Below are positions 1 to 8,323 of a DNA stretch of 64,000 nucleotides, piece after piece. This DNA is from Mycetocola tolaasinivorans (GTDB lineage Bacteria; Actinomycetota; Actinomycetes; Actinomycetales; Microbacteriaceae), in NCBI RefSeq assembly GCF_003667565.1, contig NZ_RCUX01000004.1, positions 124,001 to 188,000 on the forward strand. The letters run 5' to 3'. A model generated the notes under the pieces. That model did not search any database and was not told where the DNA came from. It was given only the letters and a program-made list of their open reading frames with translations. A program made the translations under genes and the position numbers. Each line of letters starts with the position of its first letter. Within the stretch, counting starts at the first letter, position 1.

Positions 1-1
1 C

Positions 2-730
2 ACCTCGAGTGAGCGCCTGGTGTGCAAGGGCGAAACCCTGCACGTGCGCCGCGGCGAGGTCGTGGGCCTCGCCGGGCTCGTCGGTGCCGGACGCACCGAA
101 CTGGCGATGAGTATCTTCGGCCGCTCCTACGGCAACTTCGTCAGCGGCACGCTGGTCAAGGACGGCCAGGAAATCCAGATCCGCAACGTGGCCGAGGCCA
201 TCAAACACGGCATCGCCTACGTGAGCGAGGACCGCAAGGCCCTCGGGCTCAACCTGCTCGACGACATCAAGCGCTCCGTCGTCTCGGCCAAGCTCACCAA
301 GATCTCCTCCGCCGGTGTCGTCAACGAGCGCGCCGAACACGAGGTCGCCGAGGACTACCGCGGAAAGCTTCGCATCAAGACCTCGAGCGTCGAGAGCGGC
401 GTGGACACCCTCTCCGGTGGAAACCAGCAGAAGGTGGTGCTCGCCAAGTGGATGTTCACCGACCCGGACATCCTGATCCTCGATGAGCCCACCCGCGGCA
501 TCGACGTCGGCGCGAAGTTTGAGATCTACACGATCATTCAGCAGCTCGCCGCCCAGGGTAAGGGAATCATCCTGATCTCCTCCGAACTCCCCGAACTCCT
601 CGGCCTCTCGGATCGCATCTACACGATCTTCGAGGGTGCCATCACCAACGAGTTCACGGCCGAAACGGCCGACCCAGAACTGCTCATGAAGAGCATGACC
701 GCCACCCAAAAGAAAGCGAATGCAGCATGA
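2..730 (+). CDS. gguA: Sugar ABC transporter ATP-binding protein, C-terminal part (5' end outside window)
   Basis: The frame is open to the left edge, so only about the last 242 residues of a roughly 500-residue double-ATPase are seen. It is the second nucleotide-binding domain of a CUT2 (monosaccharide) importer. Visible are the variant signature [14 protein letters not shown], a Walker B ending in [14 protein letters not shown], and the switch-region text [16 protein letters not shown], all hallmarks of RbsA/MglA/GguA ATPases. It energises the permease encoded next. The stop codon overlaps the start of gguB as ATGA (727-730), which indicates translational coupling. The GguA assignment rests mainly on the ChvE-like binding protein downstream; XylG- or MglA-type substrates remain possible. 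Confidence 0.9.
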   Translation, partial: TSSERLVCKGETLHVRRGEVVGLAGLVGAGRTELAMSIFGRSYGNFVSGTLVKDGQEIQIRNVAEAIKHGIAYVSEDRKALGLNLLDDIKRSVVSAKLTKISSAGVVNERAEHEVAEDYRGKLRIKTSSVESGVDTLSGGNQQKVVLAKWMFTDPDILILDEPTRGIDVGAKFEIYTIIQQLAAQGKGIILISSELPELLGLSDRIYTIFEGAITNEFTAETADPELLMKSMTATQKKANAA

Positions 731-1992
731 GCGGCATCAAAGACCTGAAGAAGATCTTCGGTAACGGCAACACCTCGAGCCTGCGTCAGCTGGGCATCCT
801 GGTCAGCCTGGTAGTGATCATCCTGCTCTTCAACGGTCTCACCGACGGCGCGACCCTGCTGCCCACCAACCTGAGCAACGTCGTCTCGCAGAACTCCTAC
901 ATCCTGATCCTCGCGATCGGTATGGTCATGGTGATCATCGCCGGCCACATCGACCTCTCGGTCGGTTCGGTCGCGGCCCTCACCGGCGTGATCGTGGCGA
1001 AGATGATGAACGACTTCAACGTGCCCTGGCCGCTGGCGATCATCGCCGGCCTGGTGGTTGGTCTGATCATCGGTGCCTGGCAGGGCTTCTGGGTGGCGTA
1101 CGTGGGCATCCCCGCATTCATCGTGACCCTCGCCGGCATGATGCTCTTCCGCGGTCTGCAGCTCATGATCGGTAACTCCACCGCCGTGCCGGTTCCGAAC
1201 GACTACCAGTCGCTCCTCGCCGGCGTGCTGCCCGAGGTGGGCCCCAACACCGGGTTCAACAACCTGACCCTGCTGCTCGGCCTGATCGCCGTGGTCGCCG
1301 TGATCTGGCGCGATATTCGTGCCCGTCGTGCCGCACAGCGCACCGGTGCCGACGCCGTTCCGACCTGGGTTGTGGTGGTGCGCCTCGCGCTGCTGACCGC
1401 GATCATCGCCTTCGCCACCTTCCTGTTCGCCGGGGCCGACGTGGGCAAGAGCTTCCCGAACTCGGGTATCGTGCTCATCATCCTGATCCTGCTCTACTCG
1501 TTCCTGACCCGCCGCACCATCATCGGCCGCCACATCTACGCCGTGGGTGGCAACAAGCGGGCCGCCGAGCTCTCCGGTGTGAACACCAAGCGCATCAACT
1601 TCCTCGTCATGATGAACATGTCGATGCTCGCCGCCCTCGCCGGAATGCTCTACATCGCCCGGGCCGGTGCCGCCGGCGCAATGGACGGTACCAACTGGGA
1701 GCTCGACGCGATCGCCGCCGTCTTCATCGGTGGTGCCGCGGTGGCCGGTGGTATCGGAACCGTTCCGGGTTCGATCATCGGTGGTCTGGTCATGGCCTTC
1801 CTGAACAACGGTCTGCAGCTGATCGGTGTGGGCTCTGACAAGGTGCTCATCATCAAGGGCCTCGTGCTCCTCGCCGCCGTTGCCATCGACGTGATCAACA
1901 AGAACAGCGGCCGATTCTCCGTGATCGGGGCCCTCACCGCCCGTCGCAACCGCAACGGCGACGAGCTGGGCGTTCCCGTCAACAAGTCCTAA
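727..1992 (+). CDS. gguB: Multiple-sugar ABC transporter permease
   Basis: 421 residues and strongly hydrophobic, with about ten membrane segments. It contains the CUT2 permease stretch [16 protein letters not shown] (about residues 76-91) and the late motif [23 protein letters not shown]. These match the RbsC/XylH/GguB (BPD_transp_2) family, which forms the membrane channel for monosaccharides. Start ATG overlaps the gguA stop by 4 nt. A longer hydrophilic loop around residues 195-215 ([15 protein letters not shown]) separates the two membrane halves, as in the XylH/GguB subgroup. Function is sugar import with gguA and chvE. Confidence 0.9.
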   Translation: MSGIKDLKKIFGNGNTSSLRQLGILVSLVVIILLFNGLTDGATLLPTNLSNVVSQNSYILILAIGMVMVIIAGHIDLSVGSVAALTGVIVAKMMNDFNVPWPLAIIAGLVVGLIIGAWQGFWVAYVGIPAFIVTLAGMMLFRGLQLMIGNSTAVPVPNDYQSLLAGVLPEVGPNTGFNNLTLLLGLIAVVAVIWRDIRARRAAQRTGADAVPTWVVVVRLALLTAIIAFATFLFAGADVGKSFPNSGIVLIILILLYSFLTRRTIIGRHIYAVGGNKRAAELSGVNTKRINFLVMMNMSMLAALAGMLYIARAGAAGAMDGTNWELDAIAAVFIGGAAVAGGIGTVPGSIIGGLVMAFLNNGLQLIGVGSDKVLIIKGLVLLAAVAIDVINKNSGRFSVIGALTARRNRNGDELGVPVNKS

Positions 1993-2039
1993 ATTTTTCC
2001 ACTCGCAATACCTCAATCACAAAACAGAAAGAGAAAGCT

Positions 2040-3146
2040 ATGTTCCGCAAGACTGCACTTGCCACCGTCGCCATCGCGGCTGCTGCGGCACTCACCCTCG
2101 CCGGCTGCTCCAGCCGTGACGCAGGCACCCCCTCCTCCTCCTCGAGCGGCGACGCTGCCGGATTCGCGAAGGACTCCCTGATCGGTGTGGCACTGCCCGC
2201 AAAGACCAGTGAGAACTGGGTTCTCGCCGGTGACCTGTTCACCGACGGCCTGAAGGAAGCCGGATTCAAGGGCGACGTTCAGTACGCCGGTGCCTCGTCG
2301 CCGGTTCAGGACCAGCAGAACCAGATCCAGTCGATGGTCACCAAGGGTGCGAAGGTCATCATCATCGGTGCCGCTGATGGTAGCCAGCTCGGCCCGCAGG
2401 TGAAGGCCGCGAAGGAGGCCGGTGCCACCGTTATCGCCTACGACCGCCTGATCCTCAACACCGAGGACGTGGACTACTACGTGGCCTACGACAACTTCAA
2501 GGTCGGCGAGCTGCAGGGTCAGGCCCTGCTCGACGGCATGAAGGCCAAGAAGGCCGACGGCCCGTACAACATCGAGCTGTTCTCGGGTTCCTCCGATGAC
2601 GCCAACTCGGCCGTGTTCTTCGACGGCGCGATGAAGGTGCTGCAGCCGAAGATCGACGATGGCACCCTGAAGGTTGTGTCGGGTCAGACCGACATCAAGC
2701 AGACCGCCACCGCCGGTTGGAAGGCCGAGAACGCCCAGAACCGCATGGACACCCTGCTCGCCGCGAACTACTCCGGCACCGAGCTGGACGGCGTACTCTC
2801 CCCGAACGACACCCTGGCCCGCGCCATCATCGCGTCGGTCAAGTCGGCCGGTAAGACCCTCCCGATCATCACCGGTCAGGACTCCGAGGCGGAGTCGGTC
2901 AAGTCGATCATGGCCGGCGAGCAGTACTCCACCATCAACAAGGACACCCGCAACCTGGTGAAGCAGGCCATCGAGATGGCCAAGGAGCTGCAGGCCGGCA
3001 AGCCGGTGACCACCAACAACGACACCGACTACAACAACGGCAAGAAGATCGTTCCTGCCTACCTGCTGCCGCCGGTAATCGTGACCAAGGCCAACGCCGC
3101 CGAGGCGTACGCTAACGACCCGACCCTGGCGCCGCTCACCAAGTAG
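2040..3146 (+). CDS. chvE: ChvE-like sugar-binding lipoprotein
   Basis: 368 residues. The N-terminus has a lipoprotein signal with lipobox LAGC (Cys about residue 23), followed by a Ser-rich linker, so the mature protein is membrane-anchored on the outer face. The body is a Peripla_BP_4 periplasmic-binding fold: IGVALPAKTSENW at the start, then AYDRLILNTEDVDYYVAYDN, LFSGSSDDANS and ITGQDSEAESVKSI. These segments are characteristic of the ChvE/multiple-monosaccharide binding group, which binds aldoses such as xylose, arabinose, glucose and galactose. A purine-rich ribosome site (AGAAAGAGAAAG) precedes the ATG. Last gene of the gguA-gguB-chvE operon, followed by two hairpins. The exact sugar cannot be read from sequence. 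Confidence 0.9.
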   Translation: MFRKTALATVAIAAAAALTLAGCSSRDAGTPSSSSSGDAAGFAKDSLIGVALPAKTSENWVLAGDLFTDGLKEAGFKGDVQYAGASSPVQDQQNQIQSMVTKGAKVIIIGAADGSQLGPQVKAAKEAGATVIAYDRLILNTEDVDYYVAYDNFKVGELQGQALLDGMKAKKADGPYNIELFSGSSDDANSAVFFDGAMKVLQPKIDDGTLKVVSGQTDIKQTATAGWKAENAQNRMDTLLAANYSGTELDGVLSPNDTLARAIIASVKSAGKTLPIITGQDSEAESVKSIMAGEQYSTINKDTRNLVKQAIEMAKELQAGKPVTTNNDTDYNNGKKIVPAYLLPPVIVTKANAAEAYANDPTLAPLTK

Positions 3147-3162
3147 TAGCGTTCGGTTCACC

Positions 3163-3194
3163 CGGCGGGTGGGATCCTCGGATCCCGCCCGCCG
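3163..3194 (+). terminator. Hairpin after chvE
   Basis: 14-bp GC-rich stem (CGGCGGGTGGGATC / GATCCCGCCCGCCG, one G-T pair) with loop CTCG, 17 nt after the chvE stop. Probable terminator of the sugar transporter operon. Confidence 0.75.
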
Positions 3195-3212
3195 TTCCGT
3201 TTACGGGCAGAA

Positions 3213-3250
3213 CAAAAGGGCCGATATCCGGGTGGATATCGGCCCTTTTG
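3213..3250. terminator. Bidirectional terminator between chvE and the methyltransferase
   Basis: Perfect 17-bp inverted repeat (CAAAAGGGCCGATATCC and its complement) with a 4-nt loop. A-run on one side and T-run on the other let it serve both converging genes. Confidence 0.85.
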
Positions 3251-3263
3251 GTGCGCGTGGGTT

Positions 3264-3893
3264 CTACGCGCGGATGGTCAGCTGAAGGAGGCCGTCACCC
3301 GCGGGGGACAGCGCACTCACCACGGCGCTGGAGGCGGCGATCTCCTCCACCAGCGTGCGGAACGCGGTGGTGATGTCATCGCGCTTGGCCGGGTCTGCCA
3401 CGTGGCCCTGCCAGAGCGCGTGCGGCACCAGCACGGTGCCGCCCGGGCGCACCAGGCGCAGGGCGTGCTCAACGGTTTCGATGACCTGCGCGGGGTCGGC
3501 ATCCACGAGCACGATGTCGTAGCTGTTCTCGTTCATGCGGGTGAGCACGTCGAGAGCCGGGCCGCCGATCAGGCGCAGCCGGGAAGACGGAATACCGGCA
3601 TCGGCAAAGGCCTGCTTGGCGGCGGCCAGGTGCTCGGGTTCGTGATCGATCGTGGTCAGCACCGAGGAGGTCGACCCCTGCAGCAGCCACAGACCCGACA
3701 CACCGGCACCGGTGCCGATTTCGATGATGTTCGCAGCTCGGCTCGCGGCGGCAAAAACGGCCAACTGGGCACCGAGCGCGGGGGAGACGGGGTCAAGGCC
3801 AAACTCAAGCGATTGCGAGCGGGCACGACGAATCGCCTCGGACTCGATGACGATGTCGTCGGCGTATTTCCAGTTTGAATCCTGCTCGGACAT
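3264..3893 (-). CDS. SAM-dependent O-methyltransferase (Rv1220c-like)
   Basis: 209 residues. SAM-binding motif I is IIEIGTGAGVSGLWL (EIGTGAG about residues 58-64), and motif post-I/II text YDIVLVDADP carries the acidic residues expected in Methyltransf_3 (catechol O-methyltransferase-like) enzymes. No membrane segment, so cytoplasmic. The start ATG is preceded by AAGGG at a normal distance. In M. tuberculosis the homologous gene (Rv1220c) lies beside sigE, rseA, htrA and tatB; here it is divergent from tatB with the sigma-factor genes absent. The substrate is unknown. Confidence 0.85.
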   Translation of the reverse strand: MSEQDSNWKYADDIVIESEAIRRARSQSLEFGLDPVSPALGAQLAVFAAASRAANIIEIGTGAGVSGLWLLQGSTSSVLTTIDHEPEHLAAAKQAFADAGIPSSRLRLIGGPALDVLTRMNENSYDIVLVDADPAQVIETVEHALRLVRPGGTVLVPHALWQGHVADPAKRDDITTAFRTLVEEIAASSAVVSALSPAGDGLLQLTIRA

Positions 3894-3968
3894 AGTGTGC
3901 CCTTCCGTCTGAACGATCCCCTCTACATTACAGGTGTCTCCGGGTACACCGAGCGCGACGCGGCGCGG

Positions 3969-3974
3969 TAGGCT
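3969..3974 (+). promoter_or_regulatory. -10 box TAGGCT for leaderless tatB
   Basis: TANNNT hexamer ending 6 nt before the GTG start of tatB. No Shine-Dalgarno at useful spacing, so a leaderless transcript is likely. Confidence 0.55.
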
Positions 3975-3980
3975 GAAGGG

Positions 3981-4478
3981 GTGTTTGACCTCGGGTTCTC
4001 GTTCAACAAGCTGCTGATCATCGGCGTGCTTGCGGCGTTCCTGCTGGGCCCGGATCGGCTCCCGCAGCTGGCCTCTCAGCTCGCTCGCCTCGTCCGCTCG
4101 CTGCGGGAGATGGCCAGCGGTGCGAAGGACCGCCTCAAGGACGACATGGGCGAGGAGTACAACGAGGTCGACTGGAAAAAGCTCGACCCTCGGCAGTACG
4201 ATCCGCGCCGAATTATTCGTGAGGCGCTCTCGGATGACGCCGAGGTGCCCGCCGCGAGCGCGGGCGCCGGGGCCGGCACGGGTATGGGCACCGCGGCCGC
4301 TGCCGCCGGTACAGCGGCCGGTGCGGCAGCTGCCACCGGTTCGGCCGGTTCCTGGCCGGGGGCCTCGGGCCCGGCAGCTTCAGGTCCGCGCATTGATGAG
4401 TCCGCGACCGTGCGACTGCGCGCCATCATGGCGGGCGAGCCGGTGGAGCACGCACCCTTCGACCCCGACGCAACCTAG
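3981..4478 (+). CDS. tatB: Sec-independent translocase subunit TatB
   Basis: 165 residues. N-terminal membrane helix (FSFNKLLIIGVLAAFLLGP) followed by the hinge GPDRLPQLASQLARLVRSLREMASG and an amphipathic helix, the standard TatA/B layout. The long charged middle and the later DPRQYDPRRIIREAL segment, also typical of actinobacterial TatB, argue for TatB over TatA. TatB works with TatC in recognising twin-arginine signal peptides at the membrane. The C-terminal half is low-complexity Ala/Gly. GTG start chosen because it directly follows a TANNNT box by 6 nt. Converges with mrp; a short duplication covers its stop codon (4474-4507). Confidence 0.88.
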   Translation: MFDLGFSFNKLLIIGVLAAFLLGPDRLPQLASQLARLVRSLREMASGAKDRLKDDMGEEYNEVDWKKLDPRQYDPRRIIREALSDDAEVPAASAGAGAGTGMGTAAAAAGTAAGAAAATGSAGSWPGASGPAASGPRIDESATVRLRAIMAGEPVEHAPFDPDAT

Positions 4479-4507
4479 GCAGGCACTGCACCTAGGGCGG
4501 GCACTGC
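4474..4507. repeat. Imperfect 17-bp tandem duplication at the tatB stop
   Basis: CCTAGGCAGGCACTGCA is followed at once by CCTAGGGCGGGCACTGC. The first copy contains the tatB TAG. Looks like a local duplication with a one-base shift. Confidence 0.5.
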
Positions 4508-4528
4508 CCACGCCAACGGGTGTGAATG

Positions 4529-5698
4529 TTAGCGCGGGCTGAGGCCCAGCTTTACCCCGGCGAGGCTGCGGCCACCCGCGAGCAGGGCGTCGGCAGCCGA
4601 GAGGATCGCGCGGCTCGCCGAGCTTTCGGGATCGGCGATCACTACGGGTACCCCGGCATCGCCGCCGGTGCGCAGCTCGACGCTCAGCGGTACGGATGCG
4701 AGTACCGGCACCGGACGCTTGGCGATGGTCGAGAGCCGTTCGGCCACGAGGGCACCGCCGCCGCTGCCGAACAGGTCGAGCACGCTGCCATCGGGCTGTA
4801 CGAGCCCGGCCATGTTTTCGATGACCCCGGCGATGCGCTGCCCGGTCTGGACCGCGAGGGTACCCGAGCGCTCGGCCACCTCGGCGGCCGCGGGCTGCGG
4901 GGTCGTCACCACCACAACCTCGGCATTGGGCAGCAGCTGCCCGATCGAGATCGCGATGTCTCCGGTGCCGGGCGGCAGATCGAGAAGGAGAACGTCGAGG
5001 TCGCCGAAGTAGACGTCGGTGAGGAACTGGTTGATGGTACGGTGCAGCATCGGCCCGCGCCAGGCCACGGCCGCCCGCGGATCATCCAGGAACATGCCGA
5101 TCGAGATGAGCTTGATGCCGTGGGCCACCGGGGGCAGGATCATGTTGTCCAGCCGGGTGGGCCGCACCGCCTCCGGGGCGTTTTCGCCGACCCCGAGCAG
5201 GCCCGGAATCGAGAACCCGTGAACATCCGCATCCACGATGCCCACGCGCAGTCCGCGCGCGGCAAAGGCCGCGGCGAGGTTCGCTGTGATGGTGGACTTG
5301 CCCACCCCTCCCTTACCGCTGGTCACGGCAAAGACCCGGGTCAGCGTGCCCGGCCCAAACGGCATCTCGCGGGTGCCGCGGTCGCCGCGCAGACGCTCGG
5401 TCAGGGCCTGCCGCTGCGCCGGGGTCATCACGCCCACGGTCAGCTCCACGGCACCAACCCCCTCGACGCCGGAAGCGGCAGCGCGCACGGCGGCCTCGAT
5501 CGCGTTCGCCGCCGGGCAGCCCACGATGGTTAGCAGAATGCCAACGTGTGCGACGCCGGCGTCATCCACCCGGGCGGACTCGACCATGTCGAGCTCGGTG
5601 ATCGGGCGCCGGATCTCGGGATCCTGCACGGTGCCGAGCGCGCGCCACAGGGCCTCGTGCTCGCGGGGGTCCGAAGGCACGGTGGCGGTGTCTGTCAC
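4529..5698 (-). CDS. mrp: Mrp/NBP35-family iron-sulfur carrier ATPase
   Basis: 389 residues. N-terminal MIP18/DUF59 domain (about 12-95, including VQDPEIRRPITELDM), then a deviant-Walker ATPase with SGKGGVGKST (127-136). Later come DVHGFSIPGLLG and DVLLLDLPPGTGDI. The family carries or loads Fe-S clusters onto apoproteins in the cytoplasm. The usual CPxC cluster-binding pair near the C-terminus is absent: the equivalent place reads MAGLVQPDGSVLDLFGSGGG. This seems shared with actinobacterial Mrp (known from the Rv1229c type), so cluster binding may differ. The GTG start overlaps the DUF1003 stop as GTGA, indicating an operon with that gene and the MgtE_N gene upstream. Confidence 0.9.
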   Translation of the reverse strand: MTDTATVPSDPREHEALWRALGTVQDPEIRRPITELDMVESARVDDAGVAHVGILLTIVGCPAANAIEAAVRAAASGVEGVGAVELTVGVMTPAQRQALTERLRGDRGTREMPFGPGTLTRVFAVTSGKGGVGKSTITANLAAAFAARGLRVGIVDADVHGFSIPGLLGVGENAPEAVRPTRLDNMILPPVAHGIKLISIGMFLDDPRAAVAWRGPMLHRTINQFLTDVYFGDLDVLLLDLPPGTGDIAISIGQLLPNAEVVVVTTPQPAAAEVAERSGTLAVQTGQRIAGVIENMAGLVQPDGSVLDLFGSGGGALVAERLSTIAKRPVPVLASVPLSVELRTGGDAGVPVVIADPESSASRAILSAADALLAGGRSLAGVKLGLSPR

Positions 5699-6225
5699 GA
5701 GCGGTGCTCCTCCTCGGTGGCGGCCGGTTCGCGATCGCGTTCCAGCTCCTCCAGTAGAGCACGCAGTTCGTGACGGATGAAGTCCTTCGACGCGAGATCC
5801 TTCATCGCGAGTCGCAACGCCACGACCTCGCGGGCGAGGTACTCGGTGTCGGCGAGGTTGCGTTCGGCGCGCTGACGGTCCTGCTCGATCTGCACGCGGT
5901 CGCGGTCATCCTGACGGTTCTGCGCGAGCAGGATCAGCGGTGCCGCATAGGAGGCTTGCAGGGAGAGGATCAGGGTCAGCGCGGTGAAACCAAACGCGGC
6001 CGAGTCAAAGCGGATGTTTTCCGGGCCCCAGGAGTTGTAGACGATCCAGGCCACACAGAACAGCGTGAGCCCCACGAGAAACCCGGGGGTTCCCATGGCA
6101 CGCGCTACCCACTCGGTGAATCGGCCAAACCGGTCGCGGTCGGTCTTGTCTCGGGAGGCGAGAACCGCGCCGCGCAGCCCCTTGGGGGCGTCGAGGCCCG
6201 CGTCAGTTCGTCGCTGCTTTGCCAT
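5695..6225 (-). CDS. DUF1003 membrane protein
   Basis: 176 residues. Two membrane segments (about GTPGFLVGLTLFCVAWIVYN and FGFTALTLILSLQASYAAPLILL) followed by the family motif AQNRQDDRDRVQIEQDR and a long charged helix. This is the DUF1003 pattern. No biochemical function is established. Middle gene of a three-gene minus-strand operon: its ATG overlaps the upstream stop by one base (TAATG) and its own stop overlaps the mrp GTG. Confidence 0.85.
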   Translation of the reverse strand: MAKQRRTDAGLDAPKGLRGAVLASRDKTDRDRFGRFTEWVARAMGTPGFLVGLTLFCVAWIVYNSWGPENIRFDSAAFGFTALTLILSLQASYAAPLILLAQNRQDDRDRVQIEQDRQRAERNLADTEYLAREVVALRLAMKDLASKDFIRHELRALLEELERDREPAATEEEHRS

Positions 6226-7538
6226 TATCGTCCCTCCCGAGGCGTGCCGTTCGTGTTGCGTGGGGTGTGATGAAACCGCGACGTACTTCGGCGCACGGGG
6301 ATATCGGATTCCTGGGTGCGCCAGTCATCGGGCAGCAGGAAGTCGAGCACGTCATCGATAGTGACCATGCCCACCAGGCGGTGATTATCGTCCACCACCG
6401 GGACGGACACCAGGTCGTAGCTCGCGAGCGTGCGGGCCACGCGGGCCGCCGAGGAATCGGTGGTCAGTGGTTCGAGGCTCTGATCCATGATGGTGCCGAG
6501 GCGCTCGTGCGGGGGATAGCGCAGCATCTTCTGGAAGTGCACGATGCCGAGGTATCGCCCCGTGGGCGGCTCATACGGCGGCAGGGTGATGCACACCGCG
6601 GCACCCAGCGCGGGGGCCAGCTCGGCCTTGCGCACCAGCGCCAGCGCTTCGGCGACGGTGGAGTCGGCCGAGAGGATGATGGGTTCGGTGGTCATCAGAC
6701 CACCCGCGGTATCCGGGGCGAAGGACAGCAGCAGACGGACGTCCTCCGCCTCCTCGGGCTCCATCAGGTCGAGCAGCTGCTCACCGCGCTCCTCGGACAT
6801 CTGGCCGATGAGGTCGGCCGCGTCATCCGGCTGCATGTGGTCGAGCACATCGGCCGCGCGCTTATCACTGAGGCTCGCCAGGATCTGAATCTGGCTGGTC
6901 TCGGGCATCTCCTCGAGGGCGTCCGCGAGGCGGTCATCGGAGAGCTCGCCGGCCACCTCGAGCAGTCGCTCGCCGGGCAGATCAAGCATGGTGTTGGCGA
7001 GGTCGGCGGGCTTGAGATCGGTGTAGGTCGCGATCAGTCGCTCGGCCGACTGAGCTTCGCCGTCGTCGTCCTTCTCGCGGATCTCGCGCCAGCTCGCAAA
7101 CGTGGTGATGCCGCGCGCAAACGGCGATGCGGAGGTCTTCGGGCGGCGCACAAAGTACTGGTTGACCGACCAGTCACCGGGGCCCTGCGACTCGATCGCG
7201 ACGTCCTCGATGGTGGCCTCGCCCGAGCCATCGTGGAAGATGACCTTGCGGCCGAGCATCTCGGCGATCACGCGCACCTCGCCGCCGCGCTGCTGGAAGC
7301 GGCGCACGTTGATCAGGCCGGTCGTGATGACCTGGCCCGCGGAGATCGAGGTGACCCGGCCGATCGACACAAAAACGCGTCGCTTACCGGGAATTTCAAC
7401 AACGAGACCCACCACGCGGGGCGGATCGTTTTTTCGGTACACCACAAGGACGTCACGCACCTTGCCCACGCGGTCGCCCGCGGGGTCAAATACGGTGCAC
7501 CCAGCAAGTCGGGCGACAAAAACTCGTGTAGTACTCAC
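6225..7538 (-). CDS. MgtE N-terminal/CBS-domain protein without a transport domain
   Basis: 437 residues. Order: a PRC-barrel-like N-terminus (RVFVARLAGCTVFDPAGDRVGKVRDVLV), a second related module, an MgtE_N helical region (LLEVAGELSDDRLADALEEMP, ADVLDHMQPDDAADLIGQM, about 215-290), and two CBS motifs (TVAEALALVRKAE, and VPVVDDNHRLVGMVTIDDVLDFLLPDDW). In MgtE channels these cytosolic domains sense Mg2+. The transmembrane pore is missing here, so this is a soluble relative (M. tuberculosis Rv1232c type), perhaps regulatory. GTG start lies 6 nt after TACATT. Heads the operon with DUF1003 and mrp. Confidence 0.8.
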   Translation of the reverse strand: MSTTRVFVARLAGCTVFDPAGDRVGKVRDVLVVYRKNDPPRVVGLVVEIPGKRRVFVSIGRVTSISAGQVITTGLINVRRFQQRGGEVRVIAEMLGRKVIFHDGSGEATIEDVAIESQGPGDWSVNQYFVRRPKTSASPFARGITTFASWREIREKDDDGEAQSAERLIATYTDLKPADLANTMLDLPGERLLEVAGELSDDRLADALEEMPETSQIQILASLSDKRAADVLDHMQPDDAADLIGQMSEERGEQLLDLMEPEEAEDVRLLLSFAPDTAGGLMTTEPIILSADSTVAEALALVRKAELAPALGAAVCITLPPYEPPTGRYLGIVHFQKMLRYPPHERLGTIMDQSLEPLTTDSSAARVARTLASYDLVSVPVVDDNHRLVGMVTIDDVLDFLLPDDWRTQESDIPVRRSTSRFHHTPRNTNGTPREGR

Positions 7539-7544
7539 CTCTCT

Positions 7545-7550
7545 AATGTA
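7545..7550 (-). promoter_or_regulatory. -10 box TACATT for the MgtE_N-DUF1003-mrp operon
   Basis: TANNNT hexamer 6 nt before the GTG at 7538; leaderless layout. Confidence 0.5.
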
Positions 7551-7666
7551 GTCGTGGATCGGGGTGGAACCTACCCGGGCGCACGCCCCCGGTCGAAACC
7601 GAGGGGCGGGCGGTGCGCTGTGGGCGAAAACGGCGGCGTAATCGTTTCGAATTGCCGGGCAAGTGC

Positions 7667-7672
7667 GAGAAT
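7667..7672 (+). promoter_or_regulatory. -10-like GAGAAT before the stress protein
   Basis: Hexamer GAGAAT, 6 nt before GTG at 7679. It departs from TANNNT at the first base but matches CAGAAT seen before two other genes in this window. Confidence 0.4.
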
Positions 7673-7678
7673 GGAACC

Positions 7679-8179
7679 GTGAGTATTCCGCAGAGCGGCC
7701 CCGGCCGAAACCCGTTTGACGCCCAGCTTCCCGCCGGGGAGACCGTGGCGGTTTTTGAGAGCTATCTGGACGCCCAGAAGGCCGTAGCGGTGCTCGGCCA
7801 GGGCGATTTCCCGGTTCGCGCCGTCTCCATCGTGGGCGATGACCTCCGCAGCGTCGAGCGCGTGACCGGCAAGATGACCTACGGCCGCGCCGCCGGATCC
7901 GGTGCGCTGAGCGGTGGCTGGATGGGTATCTTCCTCGGGCTCATCCTCGTGATCATGAACCCCACGCTCAACCTCGGCATCGTCGCGGCCGCCGTGCTGC
8001 TGGGTGCCGGGTTCGGCATGCTGTTCTCGATCTTCACCTACTCGGTGCGCCGCCGCCGCAAGGACTTCACCTCGGTCATGCAAATCGTCGCGGGCTCCTA
8101 CTCGCTGATCGTGCCGGCCGAGCTAGTGGGTGGCGCTCGCCGTCTGCTCAGCGAGGCGCTCGAAAACCGCGAGGGCTAG
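7679..8179 (+). CDS. General stress protein 17M-like membrane protein
   Basis: 166 residues from the GTG at 7679 (a longer upstream frame exists but lacks family similarity). The N-terminal part AVFESYLDAQKAVAVLGQGDFPVRAVSIVGDDLRSVERVTGKMTYGRAA is the DUF1269/GSP17M-type alpha-beta module. It is followed by two hydrophobic segments (SGGWMGIFLGLILVIMNP and GIVAAAVLLGAGFGMLFSIF) and a basic tail. Inner-membrane protein of unknown role. Divergent from the MgtE_N gene, with which homologues are linked in other actinobacteria. A short hairpin follows. Confidence 0.75.
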   Translation: MSIPQSGPGRNPFDAQLPAGETVAVFESYLDAQKAVAVLGQGDFPVRAVSIVGDDLRSVERVTGKMTYGRAAGSGALSGGWMGIFLGLILVIMNPTLNLGIVAAAVLLGAGFGMLFSIFTYSVRRRRKDFTSVMQIVAGSYSLIVPAELVGGARRLLSEALENREG

Positions 8180-8198
8180 GCCCTCTCACTACCGTGAC

Positions 8199-8217
8199 GG
8201 CCGCCCGTTTGGCGGCC
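8199..8217 (+). terminator. Weak hairpin after the stress protein
   Basis: 7-bp stem GGCCGCC / GGCGGCC with a 5-nt loop, followed by CGGTTTTG. Modest terminator. Confidence 0.45.
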
Positions 8218-8323
8218 CGGTTTTGCGAGGTCTGTGTCGCCGGATGACCATACATAACGTGTGCGTTTCGTCGTGAGTGGCGGCGGGCGTAGGGTGACCC
8301 TATTCGCCCCCGAAGGAGAGAAC

